Shown: positions 7,487 to 15,931 of the stretch, piece after piece | How the letters are laid out: the number at the start of each line of letters is the position of its first letter | Position numbering within the stretch: the first letter of the stretch is position 1 | Assembly (NCBI GenBank): GCA_005777415.1 | Contig: SXMI01000160.1 | Coordinates: 1 to 37,495 of the forward strand | Origin: Actinomycetota bacterium | GTDB taxonomy: Bacteria > Actinomycetota > Acidimicrobiia > Acidimicrobiales > Microtrichaceae | Reading direction: 5' to 3' | DNA: 37,495 bases | The notes under the pieces: model-generated | What the model was told of the DNA's origin: nothing | Databases searched by the model: none | Seen by the model: only the letters and a program-made list of their open reading frames with translations | Made by a program: the position numbers and the translations under genes

Positions 7487-9466
7487 ATGCCCGAGCAGCT
7501 CATCTGGTCGCCGCTGCAACTGGGTCCCGTCACGGTCCGCAACCGGATCGTCTTCTCGGCCCACCTCACCAACTACGCCCGGGACGGCCTGCCGACCGAG
7601 CAGCACGCCGCGTACTACGCGGCCCGGGCCGCCGGCGGGGCGGGGCTCATCATCACCGAGGAGCACTCGACCCACCCGACCGACTGGCCCTACGAGAAGC
7701 TGATCCACGGGTTCCACCCGGAGGTGATCCCCGGGTACCGGCGCATCACCGAGGCCGTCCACCGGCACCGCGTGCCGATCCTCGCCCAGATCAACCACAA
7801 CGGCGGTCAGGCGAGCTCCATGTACTCGCGGTTGCCCGTCTGGGCGCCGTCCCCGGTGGCCGACCCGCTGTTCCGTGAGGTCCCCAAGGCGGTGTCGCAC
7901 GCCGAGATCAGCGAGATCGTCGCCTCGTACGGGCTGGTCGCCGGGCACTGCGCCGAGGGCGGCTTCGACGGCGTCGAGCTCCAGTGCTCACACAGCTCGA
8001 TCGTGCGGGGGTTCCTGTCCCCGGCCACGAACCACCGCACCGACGAGTACGGCGGTCCACTCGAGCACCGGGCCCGGATCCTCCTCGAGATCGTCGCCGA
8101 GGTCCGTCGGGTGATCGGGCCGGACCTGGCGCTGGGCGTCCGGCTGTGCGGGGACGAGTTGATCGAGGGAGGCACCACGATCGACGAGGCCGTGCAGGTC
8201 GCCCGGATGGTCGAGGCCACCGGTCAGGTGGACTACATCAACACCTCGATCGGGGTGGCGACGGCGTCGCTGTTCATGATCGAGGCCTCCATGCACATCC
8301 CGCCGGGGTACTCCATGTTCATCCCCTCCGCGATCCGGGAGGCGGTCGACCTGCCGGTGGTCGGCGTCGGCCGGTTCAAGGATCCGCTCCAGGCCGAACG
8401 GGCGCTCGCCGAGGGCCAGTGCGACCTGGTCGGCGTGGTCCGCGGGCAGATCGCGGACCCGGAGTTCGTCGCCAAGGCCCGGGCCGGGTACACCGACGAC
8501 ACCCGGCTCTGCCTGTCCTGCAACCAGGAGTGCGTGGGCCGCATGGGGCTCAACCGCTGGCTCGGCTGCATCGAGAACCCGGCCGCCGGTCGGGAGTCCC
8601 TCGGCGTCGGCCGCGCCCGGCCGGTCCGGCTGGGCCGGCGGGTGCTGGTGATCGGCGCCGGTCCGGCGGGCCTCCAGACCGCGATCGCCGCCGCCCGCAA
8701 CGGGCACCGGGTGACCGTCCTCGAGCGGTCGTCCGCCGCGGGCGGGCAGGTCCGGCTGGCGGCCACGGTCCCGAACCGGGCCGAGTTCGGCGACCTGGTC
8801 CGCAACCAGCTCCACGAGTGCGGCCGGCTCGGCGTGCAGATCGAGTACGGCGTCGAGGCCACCGCCGACGAGGTCGAGTCCCGCGGCGCCGACACCGTCG
8901 TCGTCGCCACGGGGTCGGTGCCGTCCCGTCCGTGGTGGGCGCCGGGCGACGCCGAGTGGATCGTCGACGTCCGCGACGTGCTGGAGGGGACGGTGCAGCC
9001 GACCGGCAACGTCGTGGTGCTCGACGAGCTCGGGTTCCACCACGCCACGTCGGTGGCCGAACTGCTGGCCGACCGCGGCTGCCACGTCGAGGTGGTCAGC
9101 CCGGGCATGGTGGTGGGCCAGGACCTGGGCATCACCCTCGACCTGGAGAACTGGTGGATCCGGGCCGAGTCGAAGGGCATCCGGCAGTCCACCGAGCTGG
9201 TGCCGATGTCGGTGGACGGCCGGACCGTCACCTTCCAGCACCACCCGACCGGGAGCTCCGAGGAACGGACCGTCGACTGGTTGGTCCTGGCGGTGCCCTC
9301 CACCCCGGCCGACGCGCTCTACCACGAGCTCCGTGCCCGGGGGCTGCCCGTCGAGCGGGTGGGTGACGCCGTGGCCGCACGACGGGCGCACGCCGCCGTC
9401 ATCGACGGCGAGCGGGTCGGCGCCGCGGTCCCGGCCGCTGAGCGCGAACCGGTCAGGGTCCCGTGA
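7487..9466 (+). CDS. Mycofactocin-system FadH/OYE-type oxidoreductase (second copy)
   Basis: 659 aa, ATG start, exactly the length of the first copy. FMN TIM barrel with LSPATNHRTDEYGG in the usual place, a 4Fe-4S site at Cys342, Cys345, Cys349 and Cys361 (CLSCNQEC), and an FAD fold opening VLVIGAGPAGLQTA near residue 386. The catalytic-tyrosine motif HGYL reads HSSIV, with Ser171 at the tyrosine position, as in the first copy. Two such enzymes side by side typify many mycofactocin loci, where they may reduce or oxidise cofactor intermediates or cognate substrates (inference). Its stop overlaps the ETF alpha start by four bases, linking it translationally to the electron-transfer module. Confidence 0.9.
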   Translation: MPEQLIWSPLQLGPVTVRNRIVFSAHLTNYARDGLPTEQHAAYYAARAAGGAGLIITEEHSTHPTDWPYEKLIHGFHPEVIPGYRRITEAVHRHRVPILAQINHNGGQASSMYSRLPVWAPSPVADPLFREVPKAVSHAEISEIVASYGLVAGHCAEGGFDGVELQCSHSSIVRGFLSPATNHRTDEYGGPLEHRARILLEIVAEVRRVIGPDLALGVRLCGDELIEGGTTIDEAVQVARMVEATGQVDYINTSIGVATASLFMIEASMHIPPGYSMFIPSAIREAVDLPVVGVGRFKDPLQAERALAEGQCDLVGVVRGQIADPEFVAKARAGYTDDTRLCLSCNQECVGRMGLNRWLGCIENPAAGRESLGVGRARPVRLGRRVLVIGAGPAGLQTAIAAARNGHRVTVLERSSAAGGQVRLAATVPNRAEFGDLVRNQLHECGRLGVQIEYGVEATADEVESRGADTVVVATGSVPSRPWWAPGDAEWIVDVRDVLEGTVQPTGNVVVLDELGFHHATSVAELLADRGCHVEVVSPGMVVGQDLGITLDLENWWIRAESKGIRQSTELVPMSVDGRTVTFQHHPTGSSEERTVDWLVLAVPSTPADALYHELRARGLPVERVGDAVAARRAHAAVIDGERVGAAVPAAEREPVRVP

Positions 9467-10389
9467 CGTCCACCGTGGCCGTGCTGCCCGTCCGCGACGG
9501 CACGCTCCCGGCGGGGTCGCTCGATGCGGTCGCCGCCGCCGGTGGTGAGGTCCTGGTCGTCGGCGCCGGTGCCGACCGGGCGGCCGAACAGCTCGGGTCG
9601 CTGGCCGCCCGGGTCCGGGCCTGGGACACGCCCGGGTTCGCACCGGGACGCTGGGCGCCGGTTGTCGCCGAGCTCGTCGGGGACGGGCGCATCGTCGTCC
9701 TGCCCGGTTCACCCGACGGCCGCGACCTGGCTCCGCGGGTGGCCGCGTCGCTCGGTCTCCCGCTCGTGGCCGGGGTCGTGGAGGTTCGTGACGACCGGCT
9801 CGTCGCCGCCCGGTGGGGTGGATCCGTCATGGTCGAGGTTGCGTTGAGCGGCCCCGTCGTGGTGACGGTGCAACCGGGACTGTCGGCACCCGAGTCGCAC
9901 GAGCACGGCTCGGGACCCGCGGCCGAGGCCGTCGAGGCCGCCCCGGCGGGACACCGGGACGCCGAGGTGGTCGAACTGCTCGGACCCGACGTCGCCACGA
10001 TGGACCTGGCCGAGGCGCCCCGGCTGGTGGGTGGAGGAGCCGGACTGGATTCGCCCGAGCGGTTCGGGGAGCTGGCCGATCTGGCCGAGCTGATCGGCGC
10101 CGCCATGGGGGCGACGCGAGTGGTGACCGACCGGGGCTGGGTCGGTCACGAACGACAGATCGGGACGACGGGCGTGGTCGTGGACCCGTCGCTGTACCTG
10201 GCGTTCGGCATCTCCGGGGCGGTCCAGCACACCGCCGGACTGGGGGACCCGGACCACATCGTCAGCGTCAACACCGAGCCGCACTGCCCGATGATGTCGA
10301 TGGCGGACCTGGCGATCGTCTCGGATGCGAACGCGACCGTCGTGGAGCTCCTCCGCCTGCTCCGGTCCGAGGGGGCGGCGGCATCGTGA
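9463..10389 (+). CDS. etfA: Electron transfer flavoprotein alpha subunit (FixB-like, mycofactocin-associated)
   Basis: 308 aa, GTG start in a GTGA overlap. The C-terminal FAD-binding region is well conserved: IGTTGVVVDPSLYLAFGISG, AVQHTAG, then SVNTEPHCPMMSMADLAIVSD, matching the ETF alpha signature. The N-terminal domain is more divergent and Ala/Gly/Val-rich. Together with the beta subunit it forms the soluble FAD carrier that collects electrons from flavoprotein dehydrogenases and hands them to a quinone oxidoreductase. Here the likely donors are the FadH/OYE enzymes or reduced mycofactocin, and the acceptor the FixC-like protein encoded next (inference). The alpha gene precedes beta and is separated from it by fixC and fixX, not the usual beta-alpha order. 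Confidence 0.93.
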   Translation: MTSTVAVLPVRDGTLPAGSLDAVAAAGGEVLVVGAGADRAAEQLGSLAARVRAWDTPGFAPGRWAPVVAELVGDGRIVVLPGSPDGRDLAPRVAASLGLPLVAGVVEVRDDRLVAARWGGSVMVEVALSGPVVVTVQPGLSAPESHEHGSGPAAEAVEAAPAGHRDAEVVELLGPDVATMDLAEAPRLVGGGAGLDSPERFGELADLAELIGAAMGATRVVTDRGWVGHERQIGTTGVVVDPSLYLAFGISGAVQHTAGLGDPDHIVSVNTEPHCPMMSMADLAIVSDANATVVELLRLLRSEGAAAS

Positions 10390-11684
10390 GCGACTTCGAC
10401 GCGATCGTCGTCGGCGCCGGCCCGGCGGGTTCGGCCGCCGCGCTCGAGCTGGCCCGCGCCGGCCGGTCGGTGTGCCTGCTGGAGCGGGGACCCACGCCGG
10501 GCTCCAAGAACATGTACGGCGGGGTGGTCTACGGGCGGATCCTGGACACGCTCGTCCCCGGGTGGTGGGAGCAGATGCCCGTCCAGCGGTGGGTCACCCG
10601 GCGCAGCACCATGCTGATCCACGACGACCGGGCGCTGACGGTCGACTTCCGCCATCCCGGGTGGGGCGCGGCTCCGTTCAACGGTGCGACCACGTTCCGA
10701 CCCGACTTCGACGCCTGGCTCGCCGGACTGGCGGTCGATGCTGGGGCGTCGCTGGTGTGCTCGACCACGGCCACCGGCCTGATCCGCGAGGGTGGCCGCG
10801 TCGTCGGCGTCCGCACCGACCGGCCCGACGGCGACCTCCGGGCACCGGTGGTCATCGCCTGCGACGGGGTGAACTCGTTCCTGGCCAAGGAGGCGGGGAT
10901 GTACCCGCACACCGACGCCGCGAACTTCACCGTGGGGGTGAAGGAGACCATCTCGTTGCCCCGTGAGGTGATCGACGAGCGGTTCGGCGTCCGCGGTGAG
11001 GAGGGCGTGGACATCGAGATCCTGGGCTGCACCGGCGACGTGCCGGGGGGAGGGTTCGTCTACACGAACGCCACGTCGGTCGCCGTGGGACTGGTGCTGT
11101 CGCTCCCGGCGCTGGCGGCGGGCGGCGACCGTCCCGAGGAGCTGCTCCGCCGCCTGAAGGCGCACCCGGCGATCGCCCCGCTCGTGGAGGGCGGCGAGGT
11201 GCTCGAGTACTCGGCCCACGTGATCCCGGAGGCGGGCTACGAGATGATGCCCGAGCTCGTCGGCGACGGGATCCTGGTCGCCGGTGACGCCGCCGCCATG
11301 TGCCTGGCCGCCGGCATCTGGCTGGAGGGTGTGAACTTCGCGATCGGCTCCGGCGCGGCCGCCGGGCGGGCGGCGGCGCAGTGCATCGCCCGCAACGACA
11401 CGTCGGCCGCTGCGCTGGCGGCCTACCGGCGGGCGCTCGAGTCGTCGTTCGTCCTGGCCGATCACCGCAAGCTGCGGGCGGCACCCCACCTGGTCATGGG
11501 CGACCTGGCCCAGCGTGGCCTGCCGGCGGTCGCGTGCGGGGTGATGGAGGACCTGTTCACCGTCCGGAACCCCGAGCCCAAGCCGGGTGTCCGGCGGATC
11601 GTGCGGACGCAGATGCGGCGGCACGGGGTGCGGGCCCGGGACGCCGTCCGGGAGGGCCTGCGTGCGCTCCGGGCGTTCGGGTGA
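10386..11684 (+). CDS. fixC: FixC-like electron transfer flavoprotein-quinone oxidoreductase
   Basis: 432 aa, GTG start overlapping the ETF alpha stop by four bases. N-terminal FAD motif VVGAGPAGSAAALELARAG is followed by GSKNMYGGVVYG, typical of FixC/ETF-QO, and a second FAD motif GDGILVAGDAA near residue 300. Unlike eukaryotic ETF-QO it lacks a built-in ferredoxin domain; the separate FixX-like ferredoxin encoded immediately downstream supplies it. It should oxidise the reduced ETF and reduce membrane quinone. A hydrophobic patch for monotopic membrane binding is likely but not obvious by eye. Context suggests service to mycofactocin-coupled redox reactions. Confidence 0.94.
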   Translation: MSDFDAIVVGAGPAGSAAALELARAGRSVCLLERGPTPGSKNMYGGVVYGRILDTLVPGWWEQMPVQRWVTRRSTMLIHDDRALTVDFRHPGWGAAPFNGATTFRPDFDAWLAGLAVDAGASLVCSTTATGLIREGGRVVGVRTDRPDGDLRAPVVIACDGVNSFLAKEAGMYPHTDAANFTVGVKETISLPREVIDERFGVRGEEGVDIEILGCTGDVPGGGFVYTNATSVAVGLVLSLPALAAGGDRPEELLRRLKAHPAIAPLVEGGEVLEYSAHVIPEAGYEMMPELVGDGILVAGDAAAMCLAAGIWLEGVNFAIGSGAAAGRAAAQCIARNDTSAAALAAYRRALESSFVLADHRKLRAAPHLVMGDLAQRGLPAVACGVMEDLFTVRNPEPKPGVRRIVRTQMRRHGVRARDAVREGLRALRAFG

Positions 11685-11701
11685 GCGATGCTGGAGCGAC
11701 C

Positions 11702-12004
11702 GTGACCGACTCGACCTACCCCGAGATCAGCTTCGAGGCCCGGATGGCCACTGTCGAGTTCCGCGTCGACGCGGACCGGGCCCACATCACCGTGGACGAC
11801 ACGGTCTGTCGTGACTGCACGACCCGGGGGTGCATCACGGCGTGCCCGGCGAACCTGTTCGTGCCCACGGCGGCCGGCGGGATCCTGTTCAACTACGAGC
11901 AGTGCTTCGAGTGCGGGACCTGCTACCTCGTGTGCAACGAGGAGGGCGCGATCTCCTGGACCTACCCCGAGGGTGGGCACGGGGTCGTGTTCCACCGGAG
12001 CTGA
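11702..12004 (+). CDS. fixX: FixX-like ferredoxin
   Basis: 100 aa from the GTG at 11702, which has GGAG at good spacing; a GTG at 11681 overlapping the fixC stop would add seven residues and cannot be excluded. Cysteines occur as CRDCTTRGCITACP and CFECGTCYLVC, and the end reads WTYPEGGHGVVFH, the FixX/ETF-QO ferredoxin signature. The first group keeps four cysteines and the second four, so at least one 4Fe-4S cluster is expected. It should relay electrons within the FixC complex to quinone. It lies 17 bases after fixC and 6 bases before ETF beta. Confidence 0.92.
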   Translation: MTDSTYPEISFEARMATVEFRVDADRAHITVDDTVCRDCTTRGCITACPANLFVPTAAGGILFNYEQCFECGTCYLVCNEEGAISWTYPEGGHGVVFHRS

Positions 12005-12010
12005 GCGGTC

Positions 12011-12859
12011 GTGATCGTCGCCGCGTGCGTGAAGCTGGTCGACCTGCGCCCCGGGGTGGATCGACTCACCGGTGCCGTCACGCCGTCGACGACCCTCGGG
12101 TGCTCGGCGGCCGACCGGGCGGCGGTGGAGCTGGCGCTGCAGTTGGCGGACTCGTGGTCCGCCGAGAGCGTGGTCGTCTGCTGCGGCCCGGACCGGGCGG
12201 ACCCGGTGCTGCGGGAGTTCGCTGCGGCCGGGGTCGATCGACTCGTCCGCATCGACGCCACGGGTGCGCCGGACAGCGCCGACGTGGCCGGTCTGCTCGC
12301 CACCACCCTGGCCGGGCTCGGTGCCGACGTGGTCGTCTGCGGGGACCACTCCCTCGACCGCGGGTCGGGCTCGGTCCCGGCCTTCGTGGCCGGAGCGCTC
12401 GGTGCCGCCCAGGCCCTCGGACTCGTCGAGGTCGGCACCGAGGGGCCCGGAACGCTGCGGGCCACCCGGCGCCTCGACGGCGGTCGTCGCGAACGGCTCG
12501 TCGTGGATGCCCCGAGCGTGGTCTCGGTGGAGGGCTCGGTGGCGGAGCTGCGCCGGGCCTCGCTCGCCGCGACCCTGCGGGCGGGTGACGTCCCGGTGGA
12601 GGTCGTGGCCGCTCCCGGCCTGGTCGTCCCGCCAACGGTGACGACGCGGCCGTGGGTGCCTCCCACCCGGGTCCAACCGCCCCCGCAGGGGACCGCCGCC
12701 CTGGAGCGGGTGGTGGAACTGACCGGGGCGATGGTCGAGCGGACGCCGCCGCGCACCGTCGAGCTCCCCCCGGACCGGGCGGCGGCGCTGATCGTCGAGC
12801 AGCTCCGGGCCTGGGGCTACCTGGAGGCCGTACCGTCGGAACCGGCGACCGACGGGTGA
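12011..12859 (+). CDS. etfB: Electron transfer flavoprotein beta subunit (FixA-like, mycofactocin-associated)
   Basis: 282 aa, GTG start. The opening IVAACVKLVDLRPGVD, the region SAADRAAVELALQLAD and the block DVVVCGDHSLDRGSGSVPAFVAGALG are ETF beta/FixA features, the last corresponding to the nucleotide-binding signature. The C-terminal ~50 residues are proline- and arginine-rich. It forms the heterodimer with the alpha subunit encoded at 9463-10389. Its stop overlaps the mftE start (GTGA), tying the electron-transfer module to the cofactor biosynthesis genes in one transcript. Confidence 0.92.
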   Translation: MIVAACVKLVDLRPGVDRLTGAVTPSTTLGCSAADRAAVELALQLADSWSAESVVVCCGPDRADPVLREFAAAGVDRLVRIDATGAPDSADVAGLLATTLAGLGADVVVCGDHSLDRGSGSVPAFVAGALGAAQALGLVEVGTEGPGTLRATRRLDGGRRERLVVDAPSVVSVEGSVAELRRASLAATLRAGDVPVEVVAAPGLVVPPTVTTRPWVPPTRVQPPPQGTAALERVVELTGAMVERTPPRTVELPPDRAAALIVEQLRAWGYLEAVPSEPATDG

Positions 12860-13611
12860 ACGACCTGGCGGCCATGACCTGGCCGGAGGTGCCGACGGGT
12901 GCGGTGCTGGTGGTCCCGCTGGGCAGCTGCGAGCAGCACGGGCCGCACCTCCCGCTCGACACCGACACCCGGATCGCCGTGGCGCTCGCCGCCGGACTCG
13001 CCGAGCGGGAGCCGGACCTGGTCGTGTCGCCGGCGGTGACGATCGGTGCATCCGGCGAGCACCAGGGGTTCCCGGGCACGCTGTCGATCGGCACCGCGGC
13101 GCTGGAGTCGGTCCTGGTCGAACTGGTCCGGTCCGCGTTGCCGCCTCCCGGGGCGGCGCGACCGCGGCCGTTCTCGGGGGTGGTCCTGGTGAACGGCCAC
13201 GGTGGCAACGTCGAGGCCACGACCCGGGCGGCGGCGCGACTTCGCCGCGAGGGTCGCGACGTCCTGGTCTGGCATCCCCGTGTGCCCGATGGCGACTCGC
13301 ACGCCGGTCGCACCGAGACCTCGGTGCTGTTGCACCTGCACCCCGAGGTGGTCCGGGTCGACCGTGCCGTCCCGGGGTCCACGGCCCGGTGGCGCGAGAT
13401 CCGCGAGGTCGTCGAGGCCGATGGGCTGGCCGAGGTCAGCCCGACGGGTGTGCTCGGTGATCCGACGCCGGCCTCGGCGGAGGAGGGCGAGCGGATCGTC
13501 GCCATGCTCGTCGATGACCTGGCGGGCGCAGTGCAGGCCTGGCGTGCGACGCTGTCGGACGTGGAATCGCCTGCCGACCCGTCGGCGTCTCGTTCGGGAG
13601 CGCCGACGTGA
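12856..13611 (+). CDS. mftE: Mycofactocin precursor peptidase MftE (creatininase family)
   Basis: 251 aa from the GTG at 12856. Creatininase-family metal ligands are visible: GSCEQHGPHLPLDTDT (Glu26, His28, Asp36), NGHGGN at 113-118 and HAGRTETS at 149-156 with Glu154. MftE is a metal-dependent peptidase that cuts the MftC-modified MftA to release the dipeptide-derived heterocycle. The open frame extends upstream inside the ETF beta gene; the GTGA overlap and alignment of the conserved start favour 12856. It overlaps the following SDR gene by four bases. Confidence 0.94.
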   Translation: MNDLAAMTWPEVPTGAVLVVPLGSCEQHGPHLPLDTDTRIAVALAAGLAEREPDLVVSPAVTIGASGEHQGFPGTLSIGTAALESVLVELVRSALPPPGAARPRPFSGVVLVNGHGGNVEATTRAAARLRREGRDVLVWHPRVPDGDSHAGRTETSVLLHLHPEVVRVDRAVPGSTARWREIREVVEADGLAEVSPTGVLGDPTPASAEEGERIVAMLVDDLAGAVQAWRATLSDVESPADPSASRSGAPT

Positions 13612-14384
13612 CCGCCCCCGTCGCCCTGGTCACCGGCGGCGCCCGAGGCATCGGCGCCGCAGTGTGCCGTCGGCTGTCGGCGAGCGGTCACCGGGTCGTC
13701 GTCGTGGACTGCTGCGAGGACCTGGCGCGGCTCGACTACCCACTCGCCACGCTCGCCGACCTCGAGGCGACGGTCGACGCGTGCGGCCCGGACGCCGAGG
13801 GCGTGGTCTGCGACGTGCGGGACGGCGAGGCGCTGGCGCAGGTCGTGGCCGACCTGGACCGCCTCGACGTCGTGGTCGCCGCCGCCGGGGTGGTGTGGGG
13901 CGGGGTGCCGCTCTGGGAGACGCCGGACGCCGTCTGGGACGTGCTGGTGGACGTCAACGCCCGGGGCGTGTTCAACACGGTGCGGGCCGCCGTGCCGGCC
14001 CTGTTGGAGCGTCCGGTACCCCGGTCGGGTCGCATCGTCGCCGTCGCTTCGGCGGCGTCGAGCCGTGGGCTCCTGCACCTGGGCGCCTACAGCGCGGCCA
14101 AGCATGCCGTCGTCGGGCTGGTCCGGAGCCTGGCGGCGGACCTGGCCGACAGCGGCGTGACGGTCAACGCGGTCGCCCCCGGATCGACCGACACCGAGAT
14201 CCTGGCGGCGTCGGCCGCCGTCTACGACCTGGACGCACCGTCCGACTTCGCTTCGCACCACCCGATCGGCCGACTGATCGACCCCGATGAGGTCGCCGCG
14301 GCGGTGGCGTGGCTGTGCGATCCGTCGGCCTCGGGCGTCACCGGCGCCGTGCTCGCCGTCGACGGCGGCATGACCGCGGTCTGA
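13608..14384 (+). CDS. Mycofactocin-coupled short-chain dehydrogenase/reductase
   Basis: 258 aa, GTG start. Cofactor motif TGGARGIG near residues 8-15, NAG-type AAAGV, and the catalytic triad Ser-Tyr-Lys (SAASS, then YSAAK). After the second beta strand there is an insertion reading DYPLATLADLEATV, the feature that distinguishes SDRs thought to hold a non-exchanging NAD and to use mycofactocin as electron acceptor. Lying between mftE and mftF and overlapping mftE, it is almost certainly co-expressed with the cofactor genes. The alcohol substrate cannot be read from sequence. Confidence 0.92.
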   Translation: MTAPVALVTGGARGIGAAVCRRLSASGHRVVVVDCCEDLARLDYPLATLADLEATVDACGPDAEGVVCDVRDGEALAQVVADLDRLDVVVAAAGVVWGGVPLWETPDAVWDVLVDVNARGVFNTVRAAVPALLERPVPRSGRIVAVASAASSRGLLHLGAYSAAKHAVVGLVRSLAADLADSGVTVNAVAPGSTDTEILAASAAVYDLDAPSDFASHHPIGRLIDPDEVAAAVAWLCDPSASGVTGAVLAVDGGMTAV

Positions 14385-14396
14385 ACCGCCGTCGCC

Positions 14397-15815
14397 GTGC
14401 GCTACCGGCCCGATCCGTCGACCCGGCTCCTCCCGGACGGACGGACGTTGATCGGCGGGTCCCCGCTGCGTCTCTTCCGCCTGACCGCCGGCGGTGGCCG
14501 GTGGTTCCAGTCCCTGGTCGGGGGCGAGGACCTCGATGTCCCCGGGCCGCGTGGTCCCGAGGGGTCCGCCGGGGTCGGCGGCGCGCTGCTCCGACGGTTG
14601 CTCGACGCCGGTGTCGTCCACCCCGATCCCCGCAGCGGACCGGTTGACCAGGTAGCCGGTGGGGCCCCACCGGCCTGCACCGTCGTCGTGCCCGTCCGTG
14701 ACCGCCCGGAGCAGTTGGCGTCACTGCTGGAGTCGATCGACCGGGCCGGCGGCGTGGCCGAGGTGGTGGTGGTGGACGACGGCTCGCTCGACGCTGCGGC
14801 GCACGAGCAGGTCGCCGAACGGTTCGGGGCCTCGTACCTGCGTCTGGAACGCTCCCGGGGGCCGGCGGCCGCGCGCGACGCCGGGATCCGGCTCGCCGGT
14901 CACGAGGTGGTGGTCCTCGTTGACTCCGACGTCGTGGTGACGGTCGGCTGGCTCGAACCGCTGCTCGCGCACCTCGCCGACCCGGTGGTCGCAGCGGTGG
15001 CCGCACGGGTCCGCACCGCAGCCGACCCGGCCGGTTCGGGGCGCCTCGCCGGGTACGAGTCCCGGCGCTCACCGCTCGATCTGGGTGATGTCCCGGCCCC
15101 GGTGGCAGCCGGCACCCGGGTCGCATACGTCCCGGCGGCGGCCCTCCTGTTGCGGCGGGCGGCCTACCTGGACGTCGGCGGCTTCGATGTGGAGCTCCGC
15201 TTCGGGGAGGACGTCGACCTGGAGTGGCGACTCGCCGATCGTGGCTGGACCGTCCGGTACGAGCCGGCGTCGGTCGTGTTCCACCCGCCCCGGCCCGACG
15301 TGGGGAAGTGGCTCCGCCAGCGGTTCGAGTACGGCACGGCCGCCGCGGCCCTGGACCGCCGGCACCCCGGTTCGGTCGCGCCCTGGCGGGCCTCCCGCTG
15401 GAGCCTCCTGGTGTGGCTCCTCGTCCTGGCGGGGCACCCGGGCGCAGCCCTGCTGGTGGCCGGAGGGACCGGGGCCGCGCTGGCGCGTCGACTGGACGAC
15501 CTTCCGGCGTCGGAGGCGGTCGCCATGGTGGGCCGCGGGCACCTGGCCGCCGGCCGCTCCCTCGCCGGGGCGCTGGTCCGGACCTGGTGGCCCCTGGTGC
15601 TGGTCGGCTCCTGCTGCTCGCGACGGATCCGGAGGGCCGGGGCCCTGGCGCTGGTCGTGGCGGTGCTCGATCGCTCCCGATCCGCCGGAGCGGGAGGTTC
15701 CCCGACCGACCTCCCGCTCGGGGTGCTGGACGACGTGGCGTACGGTGCCGGTGTGTGGTGGGGCTGTGTTCGGCACCGACGCTGGGGTCCGCTGGTCCCG
15801 ACGCTCGACCCGTGA
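14397..15815 (+). CDS. mftF: Mycofactocin glycosyltransferase MftF
   Basis: 472 aa, GTG start. A PqqD/MftB-like N-terminal part (about 1-90, PDPSTRLLPDGRTLIGGSPLRLFRL) precedes a GT2 domain beginning CTVVVPVRDRPEQL with VVDDGS and the DxD-type VDSDVVV. The usual ED-W motif appears as FGEDVDLEWRL. A hydrophobic C-terminal region with several short helices follows (LLVWLLVLAGHPG, WWPLVLVGSCC). MftF adds beta-1,4-linked glucose chains to premycofactocin. It is the last gene of the mft operon; a GC stem-loop follows seven bases downstream. Confidence 0.95.
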   Translation: MRYRPDPSTRLLPDGRTLIGGSPLRLFRLTAGGGRWFQSLVGGEDLDVPGPRGPEGSAGVGGALLRRLLDAGVVHPDPRSGPVDQVAGGAPPACTVVVPVRDRPEQLASLLESIDRAGGVAEVVVVDDGSLDAAAHEQVAERFGASYLRLERSRGPAAARDAGIRLAGHEVVVLVDSDVVVTVGWLEPLLAHLADPVVAAVAARVRTAADPAGSGRLAGYESRRSPLDLGDVPAPVAAGTRVAYVPAAALLLRRAAYLDVGGFDVELRFGEDVDLEWRLADRGWTVRYEPASVVFHPPRPDVGKWLRQRFEYGTAAAALDRRHPGSVAPWRASRWSLLVWLLVLAGHPGAALLVAGGTGAALARRLDDLPASEAVAMVGRGHLAAGRSLAGALVRTWWPLVLVGSCCSRRIRRAGALALVVAVLDRSRSAGAGGSPTDLPLGVLDDVAYGAGVWWGCVRHRRWGPLVPTLDP

Positions 15816-15821
15816 CCGGAA

Positions 15822-15836
15822 CCGGGCGGGGCCCGG
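15822..15836 (+). terminator. GC-rich stem-loop after mftF
   Basis: CCGGGC (15822-15827), loop GGG, GCCCGG (15831-15836) forms a perfect six-pair stem just downstream of the mftF stop. There is no T-tract, so factor-independent termination is uncertain. Confidence 0.35.
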
Positions 15837-15931
15837 GCCGGACGTCACACCGGAGGGAACTCAGGTCCCGGGCCGGGGATGTCGATGAACCCTCGGCAGG
15901 TCCGGACGGTCCGGGCAGGCCGAGGACCGAG

